This document shows positions 24,010-32,960 of a stretch of 43,257 nucleotides of DNA, piece after piece. The position numbers and the translations under genes were made by a program. The stretch is taken from positions 1 through 43,257 of the forward strand of contig JARLIN010000386.1 of assembly GCA_031291715.1 (NCBI GenBank). The letters run 5' to 3'. The stretch comes from Rhodopila sp. (GTDB lineage: Bacteria > Pseudomonadota > Alphaproteobacteria > Acetobacterales > Acetobacteraceae). The notes beneath the pieces were generated by a model that worked only from the letters and a program-made list of their open reading frames with translations, was not told the DNA's origin and made no database searches. The first letter of the stretch is position 1, and every line of letters starts with the position of its first letter.

Positions 24010-26117
24010 TCCCGACCCTCCTGGACGTCGGCGGTCGATCCCGCCTGCCAAGCATCCTGCAGACCGAGGCGGCCGAATGCGGGCTCGCCTGTCTGGCCAT
24101 GATCGCCTCCTACCATGGGCACCGCATCGACCTGAACACCCTCCGGCGCCGCCACCCCGTATCGCTGAAGGGGGTTACCCTCAGGGGGCTGATCCAGGTG
24201 GCGAATCAGATGCACCTCGCGTGCCGGCCGCTTCGTTTCGAGCTCCATGATATCCGGCTTCTGACCTTGCCGGCTATCGTGCACTGGGATCTCAACCACT
24301 TCGTGGTCCTGAAGGGTGTGACCAGCAAAGGCGTCGTCATCCATGACCCCGCCTTGGGGGTGAAGACCTACCCGCTACCGGTCGCTTCGAAGCACCTGAC
24401 AGGCGTTGCGCTCGAGCTGTCGCCGACAGAGAGTTTCGCTCCCAAGAACGAAAAGATTCGGCTGCCTTTCCGGGCCTTCTGGGGACATCTGAGCGGGATG
24501 GGTTCGCCGTTGGCGCAGATCTTCGCTCTCTCGGTGATCCTTGAGCTCCTGGTGGTCGCGGCGCCCTTCTACATGCAGCTGACCGTCGATGAGGTCGTCG
24601 CGCGCGGCGATGCCAGTTTGATGCTCACCCTCGCTCTCGGGTTCGGACTGCTCACTGCGATCAACGTGGCTACGTTCGCGCTTCGCTCGCATATCGCCCT
24701 TGTCGTGCAGAACGCCGTGCACTTCCACATGGGCGCGCGCCTGTTCCACCATCTCATTCGGCTGCCGCTAAGCTTCTTCGAGAAGCGTCACATCGGCGAT
24801 GTCCTCTCCCGGTTTCAATCGATCGAGCCGATCCGCAACGTCCTCGCGGAAGGTCTGATCCTTGCCGCGATCGACGGGATCATGGCCATCGCGACCCTGA
24901 CCATGATTTTCCTCTACAGTCCCCGGCTGGCATTCGTCGTGCTGGGTGCGCTGACGATGTACCTCATCCTGCGGCTCGCGACCTACCGGAAGTTCCGGAA
25001 TCTCAACGAGGCCTATATCCGGGCTCAGGCGCAGGAAAATTCGAACTTCATCGAAAGCGCGCGCGCCATCCAAAGCGTAAAGCTCTTCAACCGCGAGACC
25101 GATCGGGAGAGCCAGTGGTTCAACCTGCATGCGGACACGGTGAATGCCAGCATCCGAAAGGGACGCGCCTCGATACAATTCGGGACCATGAACCGGGCCA
25201 TCTTCGGCTTCGAAAACATCGTGACGATCTACCTGGCGGCGATGCTTGCCCTCAACAACGAGCTGACCATCGGCATGATCTTCGCCTTTATGGCCTACAA
25301 AATGAGCTTCACCGAAAAGGCAGCCACCCTGGTCGAGAAAGCACTCGATTTCCGTCTGCTCGATCTGCATCTCGAGCGCATATCCGACATCGCGTTGAGC
25401 CCGCTCGAACACGGGCATGATCGTCCGGTGTTGTATGCCGCGCCGATAAGGGGCGAGATCGAATTGCGGAATGTGTGTTTCCGGTACGCGGAAACCGAGC
25501 GTTTCGTGCTTGAGAACATCAATCTCAAAGTTCGGGCGGAATCGTTCGTGACCGTCATGGGCCCTTCGGGTGGCGGCAAGACAACGCTGCTGAAAATCAT
25601 GCTTGGGTTGCTCGAACCGACGAGCGGAGAGGTTCTTGTCGACGGCATCCCGCTCCAGACGATCGGGGTGAGGGTGTATCGCGAGCAGGTGGCCGCGGTC
25701 ATGCAGGAAGATCAGCTGCTATCAGGTTCCATTGCCGACAACATCGGCTTCTTCGACCCGAACTTCGATCACGACAAGGTCGTTTCATGCGCGCAGATGG
25801 CCGGTGTCCATGAGGAGATCATGGCGATGCCGATGGGCTACAACAGCTTGATCGGTGACATGGGAAGTTCGCTGTCGGGTGGCCAGAAGCAGCGCGTATT
25901 GCTCGCACGTGCTCTCTACAAAGACCCGAAGGTTCTCTTCCTGGACGAGGGAACAGCACATCTTGATGTTGCGAAAGAGAGAGAGATCAACGAGCGGCTG
26001 CAGCACCTCAGTATCACCCGCATAAGTGTTGCGCACCGGCCGGAGATGATGAGCGGAGCCGACATGGTCCTTCGGCTCGGACTGAATCCTGAACTCCAGC
26101 CTGCGGCCCCCGCCTGA
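24006..26117 (+). CDS. C39 peptidase-containing ABC transporter (CvaB type)
   Basis: A 703-residue bacteriocin-type exporter that both cleaves double-glycine leaders and pumps the peptide out. The N-terminal C39 domain has the catalytic Cys25 in TEAAECGLACLAM, the His in DLNHFVVL and the Asp in HDPALG, so protease activity is expected. A six-helix membrane domain follows (about 165-440). The ATPase has Walker A GPSGGGKTT (~519), signature LSGGQKQR (~624), Walker B VLFLDE and the switch His in SVAHRPEM. It is translationally coupled to the fusion protein. No TolC-like gene is in the window. Confidence 0.95.
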   Translation: MIPTLLDVGGRSRLPSILQTEAAECGLACLAMIASYHGHRIDLNTLRRRHPVSLKGVTLRGLIQVANQMHLACRPLRFELHDIRLLTLPAIVHWDLNHFVVLKGVTSKGVVIHDPALGVKTYPLPVASKHLTGVALELSPTESFAPKNEKIRLPFRAFWGHLSGMGSPLAQIFALSVILELLVVAAPFYMQLTVDEVVARGDASLMLTLALGFGLLTAINVATFALRSHIALVVQNAVHFHMGARLFHHLIRLPLSFFEKRHIGDVLSRFQSIEPIRNVLAEGLILAAIDGIMAIATLTMIFLYSPRLAFVVLGALTMYLILRLATYRKFRNLNEAYIRAQAQENSNFIESARAIQSVKLFNRETDRESQWFNLHADTVNASIRKGRASIQFGTMNRAIFGFENIVTIYLAAMLALNNELTIGMIFAFMAYKMSFTEKAATLVEKALDFRLLDLHLERISDIALSPLEHGHDRPVLYAAPIRGEIELRNVCFRYAETERFVLENINLKVRAESFVTVMGPSGGGKTTLLKIMLGLLEPTSGEVLVDGIPLQTIGVRVYREQVAAVMQEDQLLSGSIADNIGFFDPNFDHDKVVSCAQMAGVHEEIMAMPMGYNSLIGDMGSSLSGGQKQRVLLARALYKDPKVLFLDEGTAHLDVAKEREINERLQHLSITRISVAHRPEMMSGADMVLRLGLNPELQPAAPA

Positions 26118-26165
26118 TCGGCACGTGACGCCGCCGCGGAAAGAGAAACTGGCCGTCACGTCACG

Positions 26166-27272
26166 CTATTGGGCCGCTTCCGCTCCAAGCGTCCGCAGCC
26201 GGGCCTCGGCCTCCCGGTCCCCCAGCGCCGCGGCTTTCCGGTACCAATTCGCGGCCATCGCAGGATCGGGCTTGGTGCCGACCGCTCCGATTTGGTTGAG
26301 GAAGACCGGATCATAGGTCTTGGCGAGCGCCGCCGCTGCCCGGGCACTACCGGCGTTGGCGGCATACTCGTAGAACAAGCGGGCGGCCGTAATGTCCTGG
26401 AGCACCAACATCGCATCGCCGCGGCTCGCAAACGCCGCGGCCGCTGCTTGTTCTTTGGCGGTCCGTGCCGGCACGCTGGGATGCGGAGCAGGGACCGCGG
26501 CCGCCACACCTGTATTACTGGCCACAGGGGCTGCTGGCGTCGCGACGTCCTTGTTGACTGCTGCCAGGGCCACGGCCGCGCTGGGGGCGGGCGACGCGGC
26601 GGGCGGAATCTCCGTCTGCGCTGGGGGGATTTCGCTTCGCTGGGGTTCCGCCGGCGCTGCTGGCGGCGCCGAACCATTCGGGGTTTCAGAGGGTTGGGCG
26701 CCCTGGGTTGCCACGTCCGTCCGTACCGTGGACGTCGGCTTGTCCCGAACATTATCCGCAGGGGCGACCGGCGGCGCGGCCGCCGATGATGCAGCTGGCG
26801 CGGTGCTCTCGCGCTGCAGCAACTCGGTCGCCTGGTCGGCGAATACCGTAAGGTCGCTCGCAACTACCAGTCTTCCCGCGGCCTGTTCTTCGGCTGCGCG
26901 GCTCCGCGTGTAGGCGGCGAAGTCAGTCAATGCTTTCAAGGTGGAGGGGGAGGCTGGCGAAACGACTTCAAGCAAGCGATGCCATGTGACCAGCGCATTA
27001 TCACCCTCTGGAGCCATCGTGTGTCCGCTGGTGATCTGCTGCTCGACCTGGCGTAGCAGCGCTTCGACCCCTTGATCCGCCTGCATCGCAGCGGCGACAT
27101 GCGGTTGCCCGCCCCCCCCGTCCTGGGCGCGGGCAACGGCCCCTCCCAGCACCGAGCTCGCGCAGAGTGCGATCAGCCCGAGGCGCGCGTGCCGACGATA
27201 CCGCCGCGCGGGCGAGGGGGCCGTCCCGGTGGGCGGGAAGACGTACAGCAAAGCTGTGACGATTCGCTTCAT
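26166..27272 (-). CDS. Sel1-like repeat protein with Pro/Ala-rich linker, probably exported
   Basis: A 368-residue protein with a long basic N-terminus followed by a hydrophobic segment (LGLIALCASSVLGGAVARAQ), which suggests export or a membrane anchor. The middle is a Pro/Ala/Thr-rich linker (about 150-270). The C-terminus has helical repeats of the Sel1 type (AARLFYEYAANAGSARAAAAL and AANWYRKAAALGDREAEARL). I start at the ATG at 27272 (MKRIVTALL); another lies at 27311. It converges on the peptide transporter gene with a 48-bp gap. Sel1 repeats bind proteins; the partner is unknown. Confidence 0.8.
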   Translation of the reverse strand: MKRIVTALLYVFPPTGTAPSPARRYRRHARLGLIALCASSVLGGAVARAQDGGGGQPHVAAAMQADQGVEALLRQVEQQITSGHTMAPEGDNALVTWHRLLEVVSPASPSTLKALTDFAAYTRSRAAEEQAAGRLVVASDLTVFADQATELLQRESTAPAASSAAAPPVAPADNVRDKPTSTVRTDVATQGAQPSETPNGSAPPAAPAEPQRSEIPPAQTEIPPAASPAPSAAVALAAVNKDVATPAAPVASNTGVAAAVPAPHPSVPARTAKEQAAAAAFASRGDAMLVLQDITAARLFYEYAANAGSARAAAALAKTYDPVFLNQIGAVGTKPDPAMAANWYRKAAALGDREAEARLRTLGAEAAQ

Positions 27273-27574
27273 GAGACGCCCCAAAGAACTGGCGGCATGT
27301 ACATAAGGCATAAGATGTTGCTCCCGCCCTTGGGTACATGCAACCTGCCTGCAATTGCTGAAAAAAGACTTGGAAAGGGTGCATTTTGCCGATTCACCCC
27401 GCTACGGTTGTCCGATCAAATTTCTATGTACGTTTGGAACGACATGGGGTCTGCTCAGCCCGCTTTATACCAACGTTGCAGAGGGTACAAATGCATCACC
27501 ACCTGAGCGGGCAACTGTGTTGTCGATCGCAATCGGCACTCGATGGCGCTGTTGCGTGGTAGCGCCTAGCACGA
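27273..27574. other. AT-richer intergenic DNA with a gene relic
   Basis: It holds the upstream region of the Sel1-repeat gene and the short repeated coding relic at 27402-27464. No other gene is seen; plus-strand frames here have no ribosome site or domain. Confidence 0.45.
27402..27464 (-). repeat. Short repeated coding relic, copy 1
   Basis: On the minus strand, between TAA and TAG stops, this reads SGLSRPHVVPNVHRNLIGQP. The stretch at 30304-30353 reads WLSRIHVVPRVHRNLIG. Over the shared codons most base changes are synonymous, so both look like debris of one protein-coding family, perhaps a transposase. I cannot name it. Confidence 0.5.
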
Positions 27575-27838
27575 CTATCGGCACAAATTCTGTGTCCGAC
27601 AGGCATTGTCTGCGATTTGGGCGCATTTGGCCGAATTGTTGGCGCATTCCGTAACGCATACGGAACGTTTAGGGTCAATGCTAAAATACCGTGCCCTGCA
27701 TTCCGCGACACACGACGCATGCTTCGTCTCGCACTCGGCCGCGCCGACGCATGCCGCGCAACCGTTCGCGGTTTGCGCGGTCACGAGGCATGGCGACGTA
27801 CATCCAACCACTATGAGGATGAATACGGCTACTTTCAC
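27575..27838 (-). CDS. Small Cys-rich secreted protein or lipoprotein
   Basis: An 87-residue product with a short hydrophobic N-terminus (KVAVFILIVVGCTSPCLVTA). Cleavage could be by signal peptidase I near VTAQ, or by signal peptidase II at the lipobox VVGC. The mature part has ten Cys in 65 residues, several as CxxC (CAAC) or CxxxC, so disulfides or metal binding are likely. The start is a GTG at 27838 with GGGGAGAG just upstream. No family is recognised. The overlapping plus-strand frame has no such features. Confidence 0.6.
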   Translation of the reverse strand: MKVAVFILIVVGCTSPCLVTAQTANGCAACVGAAECETKHASCVAECRARYFSIDPKRSVCVTECANNSAKCAQIADNACRTQNLCR

Positions 27839-27906
27839 GCTTCTCTCCCCGATCAGCGCTTCGACTGTCCGAAGACAGGCGAACGTGACACTGACAATCC
27901 CTTCTG

Positions 27907-28037
27907 GTGTCCTGCCTCCGAAGTTCGTCGCTTCACGCGGCGGGCTTCGGGGATAGGCAGGTCGCTGAAAATAAAGCGCTAATGTCTTGAATCCGAGGTT
28001 CGGCCACTATGGCGAACGTCAGATTCGGGACACTGGT
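27907..28037 (+). repeat. Two-hairpin structured repeat, copy A
   Basis: A ~130-nt element with an inverted-orientation relative at 34359-34488. Hairpin 1 (about 27917-27949) starts CCGAAGTTCGTCGC, has the loop TTCAC and a fully paired 14-bp stem that uses G-U pairs. A linker with GAAAATAAAG follows. Hairpin 2 (about 27988-28036) is a long imperfect stem closing on GTTCG/CGAAC. The ends carry GTGTCC and GGACAC. The G-U pairs on this strand are Watson-Crick pairs in copy B, pointing to RNA structure. Confidence 0.7.
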
Positions 28038-28075
28038 GGCGTTGCGACGCGCCGGCTGTTCTCTCGCGATGCCGG

Positions 28076-28567
28076 TTATGGCCGCACATAGGTCCAGCCT
28101 TGTTCCTCAAGCTCCACAACCCGGGCGATCCCGGCCGGTACCATGTGTGCCTCGGGAACAAGGGTGATCTGCTTGTTCTCCTGTTTAGATTGCTTGGTCA
28201 TGGTGTTGTTGCATCCGGTGAAGGTCACGTTCTTCATGGCGCCGGTGATTGCCGTCAGTCGTTCCTTCACCGGCGATGTGTCTTCGCGGACCATGTTCAG
28301 CCCGGCGCCGAAGGTGACGACCTCGATCTGGATCGGTTCACCCTTATCTTTGTAAAACTGGACTAGGTTCTCAACGTTGTTGAGTGCCAGGGTCATGACC
28401 GCCGGATCGTTCTGCGTCACCTGTATCACAACCCGGTGGGTCTTGGTCCAGGTCGAATGTCGAAGACTGGACGTCGGAGGTGTCTGCGACTGAGTGAAAC
28501 TGGGCGACGCAAATACGATCGCGAGCGCGGCTCCGCCAATCGCGGCAGCTTTGAGAAGGTGGTGCAT
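28076..28567 (-). CDS. DsrE-family periplasmic protein
   Basis: A 163-residue protein with a cleavable signal peptide (LLKAAAIGGAALAIVFASP). It is followed by a DsrE/YchN-like alpha/beta domain: HRVVIQVTQNDPAVMTLALN, NVENLVQFY, then PIQIEVVTFGAGLNMV. A single Cys (FTGCNNTM) sits in the region where many relatives carry a reactive Cys. The ATG follows GGAGGAGACC. It lies 45 bp after the solute-binding protein gene and is probably co-transcribed. A sulfur or redox role is family-based inference only. Confidence 0.82.
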   Translation of the reverse strand: MHHLLKAAAIGGAALAIVFASPSFTQSQTPPTSSLRHSTWTKTHRVVIQVTQNDPAVMTLALNNVENLVQFYKDKGEPIQIEVVTFGAGLNMVREDTSPVKERLTAITGAMKNVTFTGCNNTMTKQSKQENKQITLVPEAHMVPAGIARVVELEEQGWTYVRP

Positions 28568-28612
28568 CTGGTCTCCTCCGGATTAATCTGAACGCTGGAA
28601 GCGAGACGGCTG

Positions 28613-29797
28613 TCACTTGCCGCGCCGGCGTCGCCAGTCCAGGAATTCCTGGTACAGTCGCTGCTCCTCCGGCGTGGCGGGAAGAACGATGGTCCCCGGC
28701 GGTGCGGAACCGGCGGTATTGACAACGCCTGGCGGCGCCGCCGCCACCCTGGAGGCAGCGGTTTTGTCGAGCCACTCCTGGGCCTCGGGGAAGCGGTCCA
28801 GCCCGGGCACCTTCGCGGCGAGGTTTACATCCTTCCACTTGGGATGAAAGCCCGGCCCTTGCAGCCGGTCCAGGCGATCGAACAAGTAATCCGTCAGCCG
28901 AGCGACCCGCTTGTAGCGATCCGATCCCTTCTGCCAGTTGAACGCCGCCAGGATTGTTGGAATGGCGATGGTCTGCACCTCCTCACCCTGCGGGATAAGT
29001 TGCGGATAGTCGCTGGCGGTCAGTGTGGACGGCAGGTAAAGTTCAGAATTACCGAGCGGGACCGGCAAGAATTTGAAGCCCGGATCCCATTTTCCGCGCA
29101 GAAAAGCGTCGACAGGCTTCGATGTGATGAACACGACCGCGGCCATGTCCCCCTGTCCTTTTTTCATCTGCTCCAATGCGACCTGATGGGGGATGAATGT
29201 CTTTTCGACGTCGAGCTTCATCTGGTCGAAGATCAACGGACCCGAATAGGCGGCCGTGGTGCCGGGAGTGTTGAAGTTGACCTTCTTTCCCTTGAGGTCA
29301 CTCAGAGACTTGATCTCCGGGCGGACGAAAACATGCAATTCGGACGGGAACAGATTGAGTATGTAGGTGATCCGCTTCTGGATGTTCGGAACCAACGACT
29401 TGAACTGCTCCAGAGCGTCCGAGTTGATGATCGCGACGTCCACACCTCTGAGGTAGAGCAACGCTTCCACGTTTTCGGTTGGACCCCGGGTGACAATGGG
29501 AAGCACGTGCAGGTTGTCGCCATCGTCCACGACGCGGGCGATGTCGGTCGCGAAGCGGATCGGCGCGCCTTCAAGCTGGCCGGCGGCCAGCCCGACGGTC
29601 CAGGCATTGAGCTTCTCGATCTCATGCATCTCGACCGCCCGGCGCGCCACCGCGGCGGACTGCGGCGCGGTCGGTCCGCTGCTGGTCTGAGGCTCGGGTG
29701 GTTCGCCGCCGGTCTGAGCGACAGCCATTCCCAGCGGGGCCGACACGGGGCCCAGCACTCCAAGAATCACTGTGAGAACAATTGCAAGTAATTTCAC
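28613..29797 (-). CDS. TAXI-family TRAP-type solute-binding protein
   Basis: A 394-residue periplasmic binding protein. It has a signal peptide (KLLAIVLTVILGVLGPVSAP, end near AVAQ), then the ligand domain with LHVLPIVTRGPTENVEALLY, VDVAIINSDALEQF, LSDLKGKKVNFNTPGTTAAY and MKKGQGDMAAVVFI. These are typical of TAXI receptors. A Pro/Ala tail ends in a charged helix. The start is a GTG at 29797 after GGGGAGG. No TRAP permease gene is nearby, so it is an orphan receptor here, paired instead with a DsrE-like gene. Confidence 0.85.
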   Translation of the reverse strand: MKLLAIVLTVILGVLGPVSAPLGMAVAQTGGEPPEPQTSSGPTAPQSAAVARRAVEMHEIEKLNAWTVGLAAGQLEGAPIRFATDIARVVDDGDNLHVLPIVTRGPTENVEALLYLRGVDVAIINSDALEQFKSLVPNIQKRITYILNLFPSELHVFVRPEIKSLSDLKGKKVNFNTPGTTAAYSGPLIFDQMKLDVEKTFIPHQVALEQMKKGQGDMAAVVFITSKPVDAFLRGKWDPGFKFLPVPLGNSELYLPSTLTASDYPQLIPQGEEVQTIAIPTILAAFNWQKGSDRYKRVARLTDYLFDRLDRLQGPGFHPKWKDVNLAAKVPGLDRFPEAQEWLDKTAASRVAAAPPGVVNTAGSAPPGTIVLPATPEEQRLYQEFLDWRRRRGK

Positions 29798-30547
29798 TAC
29801 AATCCTCCCCCGAAAAACTCTATGACGCAGTGGTTGCCAAGTCCATCAGGATCGGACCGTCATCCACCCCTCTCCCGTCGCCATCGCCAGCACACGATCA
29901 TTGCCCATCCTGCCCGTGGAGGGGAGCGAGCGCCGCTCGGGCGATGCATTCGATCTTGAGGCTGCCGAGCAACGCCTTCGATCGACATCTCCTTCTTTTG
30001 GTCTTCGCCCGCCACCCAGATCAAGTTGACATTGGCGTTATCCACCGCCGCCGCGAACGGGAAATAATCCCGTGTCCTTATAGCTCTTTCTTGTCGCCTC
30101 TGCACCGCGGGCGCATGAAGCGCTGCCTTCAATCGAGGGACAAGTGCCGGAACGTTGAGGTGATGGCAGGCTCGCACGCCAAGTGCGACGGGATCCGCCT
30201 GAGGCGGGACATTGTGGTGTCCCCCGGGCGATGTGTCGGCGGTTTGAACACTGAGTGACGCCAGAAGCGCCGTGCATCATTGCCGTGCCAACGGCACAAC
30301 GGCCCGATCAAATTTCGATGTACTCTTGGAACTACATGGATCCTACTGAGCCACTGTTGGGTGGGCCGGCACACCCGCCCGGGGCGGCAGCCGACCCGCC
30401 GGGTGACGGAAGCCCCGCGCATTTGAGTTTCCACGAAGCAGAACGGTCGGGCCTGGTCTCGATGACACACCGAAGATGGACAGGCTTAGCGGATCGTTCG
30501 GGCAGCAGGCGCGGTATGGAATTATCGTCGGTGCCCCGACAAAAGAT
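29798..30547. other. Gene-poor interval (750 bp)
   Basis: No credible gene. Minus-strand frames at 29860-30177 and 30129-30470 are open but compositionally shadow-like. It contains the upstream region of the solute-binding protein operon and copy 2 of the coding relic (30304-30353), consistent with decayed accessory DNA. Confidence 0.5.
30304..30353 (-). repeat. Short repeated coding relic, copy 2
   Basis: Minus-strand reading WLSRIHVVPRVHRNLIG, related to 27402-27464. Leu, Ser, Arg, Val and Gly codons differ only at silent positions, and one Arg codon is AGA in one copy and CGA in the other. Confidence 0.5.
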
Positions 30548-31138
30548 TTAACGTACAATCCCAAGCCATTTCCCGAAGCGCCTCAATTGCGCCTTTACGA
30601 CAGCCCACAGCAGCGCATGAGCCGCCAGTGGAACCGGCTGCTGACGCGGCGGCTCTGCCGGTGCTTCGTCCTGTGGCATCTCGTCCTGTGCGAACTCCTC
30701 CGCCGCACGCCGGGCGAAGTCGGCCATAATGACATTGGCCACCGCGTCCCCGCCCGTACGGGCGAAATCCGCCAACACGCCGCCCAGCTCTGCATCCGAA
30801 ACGATCGTCACCACTGTCGTCGGAACCGCCGCCACGGGATCGTTCCGTAATGTAAAACCAACCTTCACCCCGATCCGCGCGGCCCGCATATCCGCCGAAC
30901 CGCGGCCATGCAGGTTGCCGGTCAGGGCCTCGAAGTCGACCGCCGTCGTGACCCGGCCCTTGAAGTTGATCTTCTTCGGCCCGAACGAGACGACCATCGC
31001 TCCCGGCCACGATCCGTCCTCGGCCTGAGGTTCCAGCACTGCCCCTGGCATGCACCGGGACATTCTGGGCACGTCGGCGAAGCGGCGGATGACATCCTCC
31101 GCCTTGCCGGGAACGCTGAACGATCCTTCGAAGTGCAT
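30548..31138 (-). CDS. CoxG-like SRPBCC domain protein
   Basis: A 196-residue protein of the CO dehydrogenase subunit G / CoxG type. It has a START-like lipid- or ligand-binding fold: MHFEGSFSVPGKAEDVIRRF, then DVPRMSRCMPGA and MVVSFGPKKINFKGRV. A Pro-rich linker leads to a C-terminal helix. Classical CoxG helps membrane attachment or maturation of molybdenum hydroxylases, but no coxMSL genes are here. Its ATG overlaps the stop of the TPP enzyme gene (TAATG), so it probably serves that enzyme or its pathway. That link is inference. Confidence 0.85.
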   Translation of the reverse strand: MHFEGSFSVPGKAEDVIRRFADVPRMSRCMPGAVLEPQAEDGSWPGAMVVSFGPKKINFKGRVTTAVDFEALTGNLHGRGSADMRAARIGVKVGFTLRNDPVAAVPTTVVTIVSDAELGGVLADFARTGGDAVANVIMADFARRAAEEFAQDEMPQDEAPAEPPRQQPVPLAAHALLWAVVKAQLRRFGKWLGIVR

Positions 31139-32808
31139 TACACGACCGGCCGCAGCAGCGGGGCTTTGCTCTCAGTGCCGAAATGAACTTTCGCGTAAGG
31201 ATCGGTCGGCGTGGACGCCGACACCCTGGCATCGATCAGGTAAAGCCCGCCCTTGCGCAGTCCCGCGGCGATGGCACCGCCGATCTCCGACGGAGACGAC
31301 AGTTTGACCCCGTCGCCCCCAAATGCTTTCGCCAGTGCCACGAAATCCGGCGATTCCCACTGCGCGAGCTTTTCATCGAACCCCTTCGCCACCAGCTTGT
31401 GCACCTCGGCACCGTAACCGGCATCATTCCAGACGATCAGCACGATCTGCATCTTGTGGCGGACGATGGTTTCCAGCTCTTGCAGGTTGAACATCAGGCT
31501 GCCGTCGCCCTCGATCGCGACATGCTGGCGTCCGGGATTGCCTGCCCCGGTGCCAATCGCCACCCCTATGCCCTGACCGACCGCGCCGAAGTTGTAGGAG
31601 TATTGGATCTCCGCCCCGTCCGGCAGCGGCATGTACATCGCCATCCACGACATGAAATGTCCGGCGCCGAGGGTCAGGAGTACCCCCTTCGGCAACCCCG
31701 CGCCCAGATGCCGTGCCAATGCGCGCGGATCGAGACCATCGGCGGGGGCCTCGAAACGATGCGGCGGCGCGTCCAGGATGGCTCTCGTCTCGGCTGTCCG
31801 CAGGCCTTCCTTGCGCACCTGGCGGGCCTGCAGCGCCTCATTGATCGCCGCCACCGATTTGCAGCCGTCGCCCTGCACATAAAGGCCCGGAATGACGCCG
31901 ATTTCCTCGGGCATCGGCTTGATGTCGATGCGCGCGACCTCGGCCGACGGAAACAGCAAGCCGCCTTCCGTGGTGTAGTAGCCAAGTTCTGCGCCGACAC
32001 CCAGGACGAAGTCAGCCTCCGCCAACAGACGTTCCGATGGGGCGGAGGCGAACGCACCGGCGATCCCGATATCCCAGGGATGGCCGGCGAAATACCCCTT
32101 GCCCTGCAACGACGTGGCCAGCAGCGCCCCGACGCGATCGGCCAGTTCGATGATCGCGTCCTTCGCGTTCGACGCCATCGCACCCCGGCCGGCGATGATG
32201 ACCGGACGCTCCGCGGCGATCAGTTTCTCGATCACCGGGGCCAGCAGGTCCGGGCTGGCACTTTCCACGCGCGGCGGCAGGAACTGGGTGGAAGGCCGAT
32301 ATTCATAGTCCCAGTCGAACGATTCCTCCTGGATGTCCATCGGCAGGTTGAGTACGACCGGCACTCGGTGGACACGGGCGGCGTAGAACGCCTCCGCGAT
32401 TTCCTCTGCCATGTTGTCGAGGCTGGTGACGGTGTGGAACCGCGCATAACTGGCCTCGGCGAAGCGGCGCTGGTCCATCGACTGGGTCTTGTTCTTCGCG
32501 CCAGGCTGGATTTCGCCCGCGATCAGCACGACCGGCGTGCGCCCGCGATACGCCGCGATCAAAGAGGTGCCGCACTGCGTCAGGCCCGGCCCGCAGGTCA
32601 CCATCGCCACGCCGACCTTGCCGGTCGTTCGGGCATAACCATCGGCCATCGATACGGCCATGGATTCATGCCGGGCATTGTAGGCTTTGATGGATGGATC
32701 GCGGCACAGGGCGCCCCAGAGCCACATGTTGCCGTCGCCCATCAGGCCAAAGAAATCGGTCATGCCCTCGGCCTTGAGGGACTGGGCGATCGCTTCATAG
32801 GCTTTCAT
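31138..32808 (-). CDS. Thiamine diphosphate-dependent enzyme (acetolactate synthase / benzoylformate decarboxylase-like)
   Basis: A 556-residue three-domain TPP enzyme. The catalytic Glu is in NARHESMAVSMADGYAR, and the N-terminal phosphate-binding area is VTCGPGLTQCGTSL. The cofactor motif starts GDGSLMFNLQELETI and ends WNDAGYG. The active-site Gln and Trp typical of true acetolactate synthases are not evident, so a 2-oxoacid decarboxylase, lyase or sulfo-acid enzyme is as likely. I start at the ATG at 32808 (MKAYEAIAQ), preceded by AGGGGAAG. It is paired with a CoxG-like gene and divergent from an MFS permease that may import its substrate. Confidence 0.85.
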   Translation of the reverse strand: MKAYEAIAQSLKAEGMTDFFGLMGDGNMWLWGALCRDPSIKAYNARHESMAVSMADGYARTTGKVGVAMVTCGPGLTQCGTSLIAAYRGRTPVVLIAGEIQPGAKNKTQSMDQRRFAEASYARFHTVTSLDNMAEEIAEAFYAARVHRVPVVLNLPMDIQEESFDWDYEYRPSTQFLPPRVESASPDLLAPVIEKLIAAERPVIIAGRGAMASNAKDAIIELADRVGALLATSLQGKGYFAGHPWDIGIAGAFASAPSERLLAEADFVLGVGAELGYYTTEGGLLFPSAEVARIDIKPMPEEIGVIPGLYVQGDGCKSVAAINEALQARQVRKEGLRTAETRAILDAPPHRFEAPADGLDPRALARHLGAGLPKGVLLTLGAGHFMSWMAMYMPLPDGAEIQYSYNFGAVGQGIGVAIGTGAGNPGRQHVAIEGDGSLMFNLQELETIVRHKMQIVLIVWNDAGYGAEVHKLVAKGFDEKLAQWESPDFVALAKAFGGDGVKLSSPSEIGGAIAAGLRKGGLYLIDARVSASTPTDPYAKVHFGTESKAPLLRPVV

Positions 32809-32960
32809 TGGTTTTCTTCCCCTGGATTTTCTTGCGCGTTCGGTTCGGACCGCATCATGGCGCCGGTCGCCTCGTTGCACAAATGCCCCACCGTGGCGGC
32901 GGCGGATTTGACCAGGCCGATCGGCCGCCTCAAGGTACGCGAAAATGATGGGAGGGAACG

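Noticed and set aside
27617..27982. 121-codon plus-strand frame opposite the Cys-rich gene
   Set aside because: No signal peptide, domain or ribosome site; the minus-strand frame has a clear export signal and ribosome site.
29860..30177. 105-codon minus-strand frame
   Set aside because: No ribosome site, no domain, composition typical of non-coding frames.
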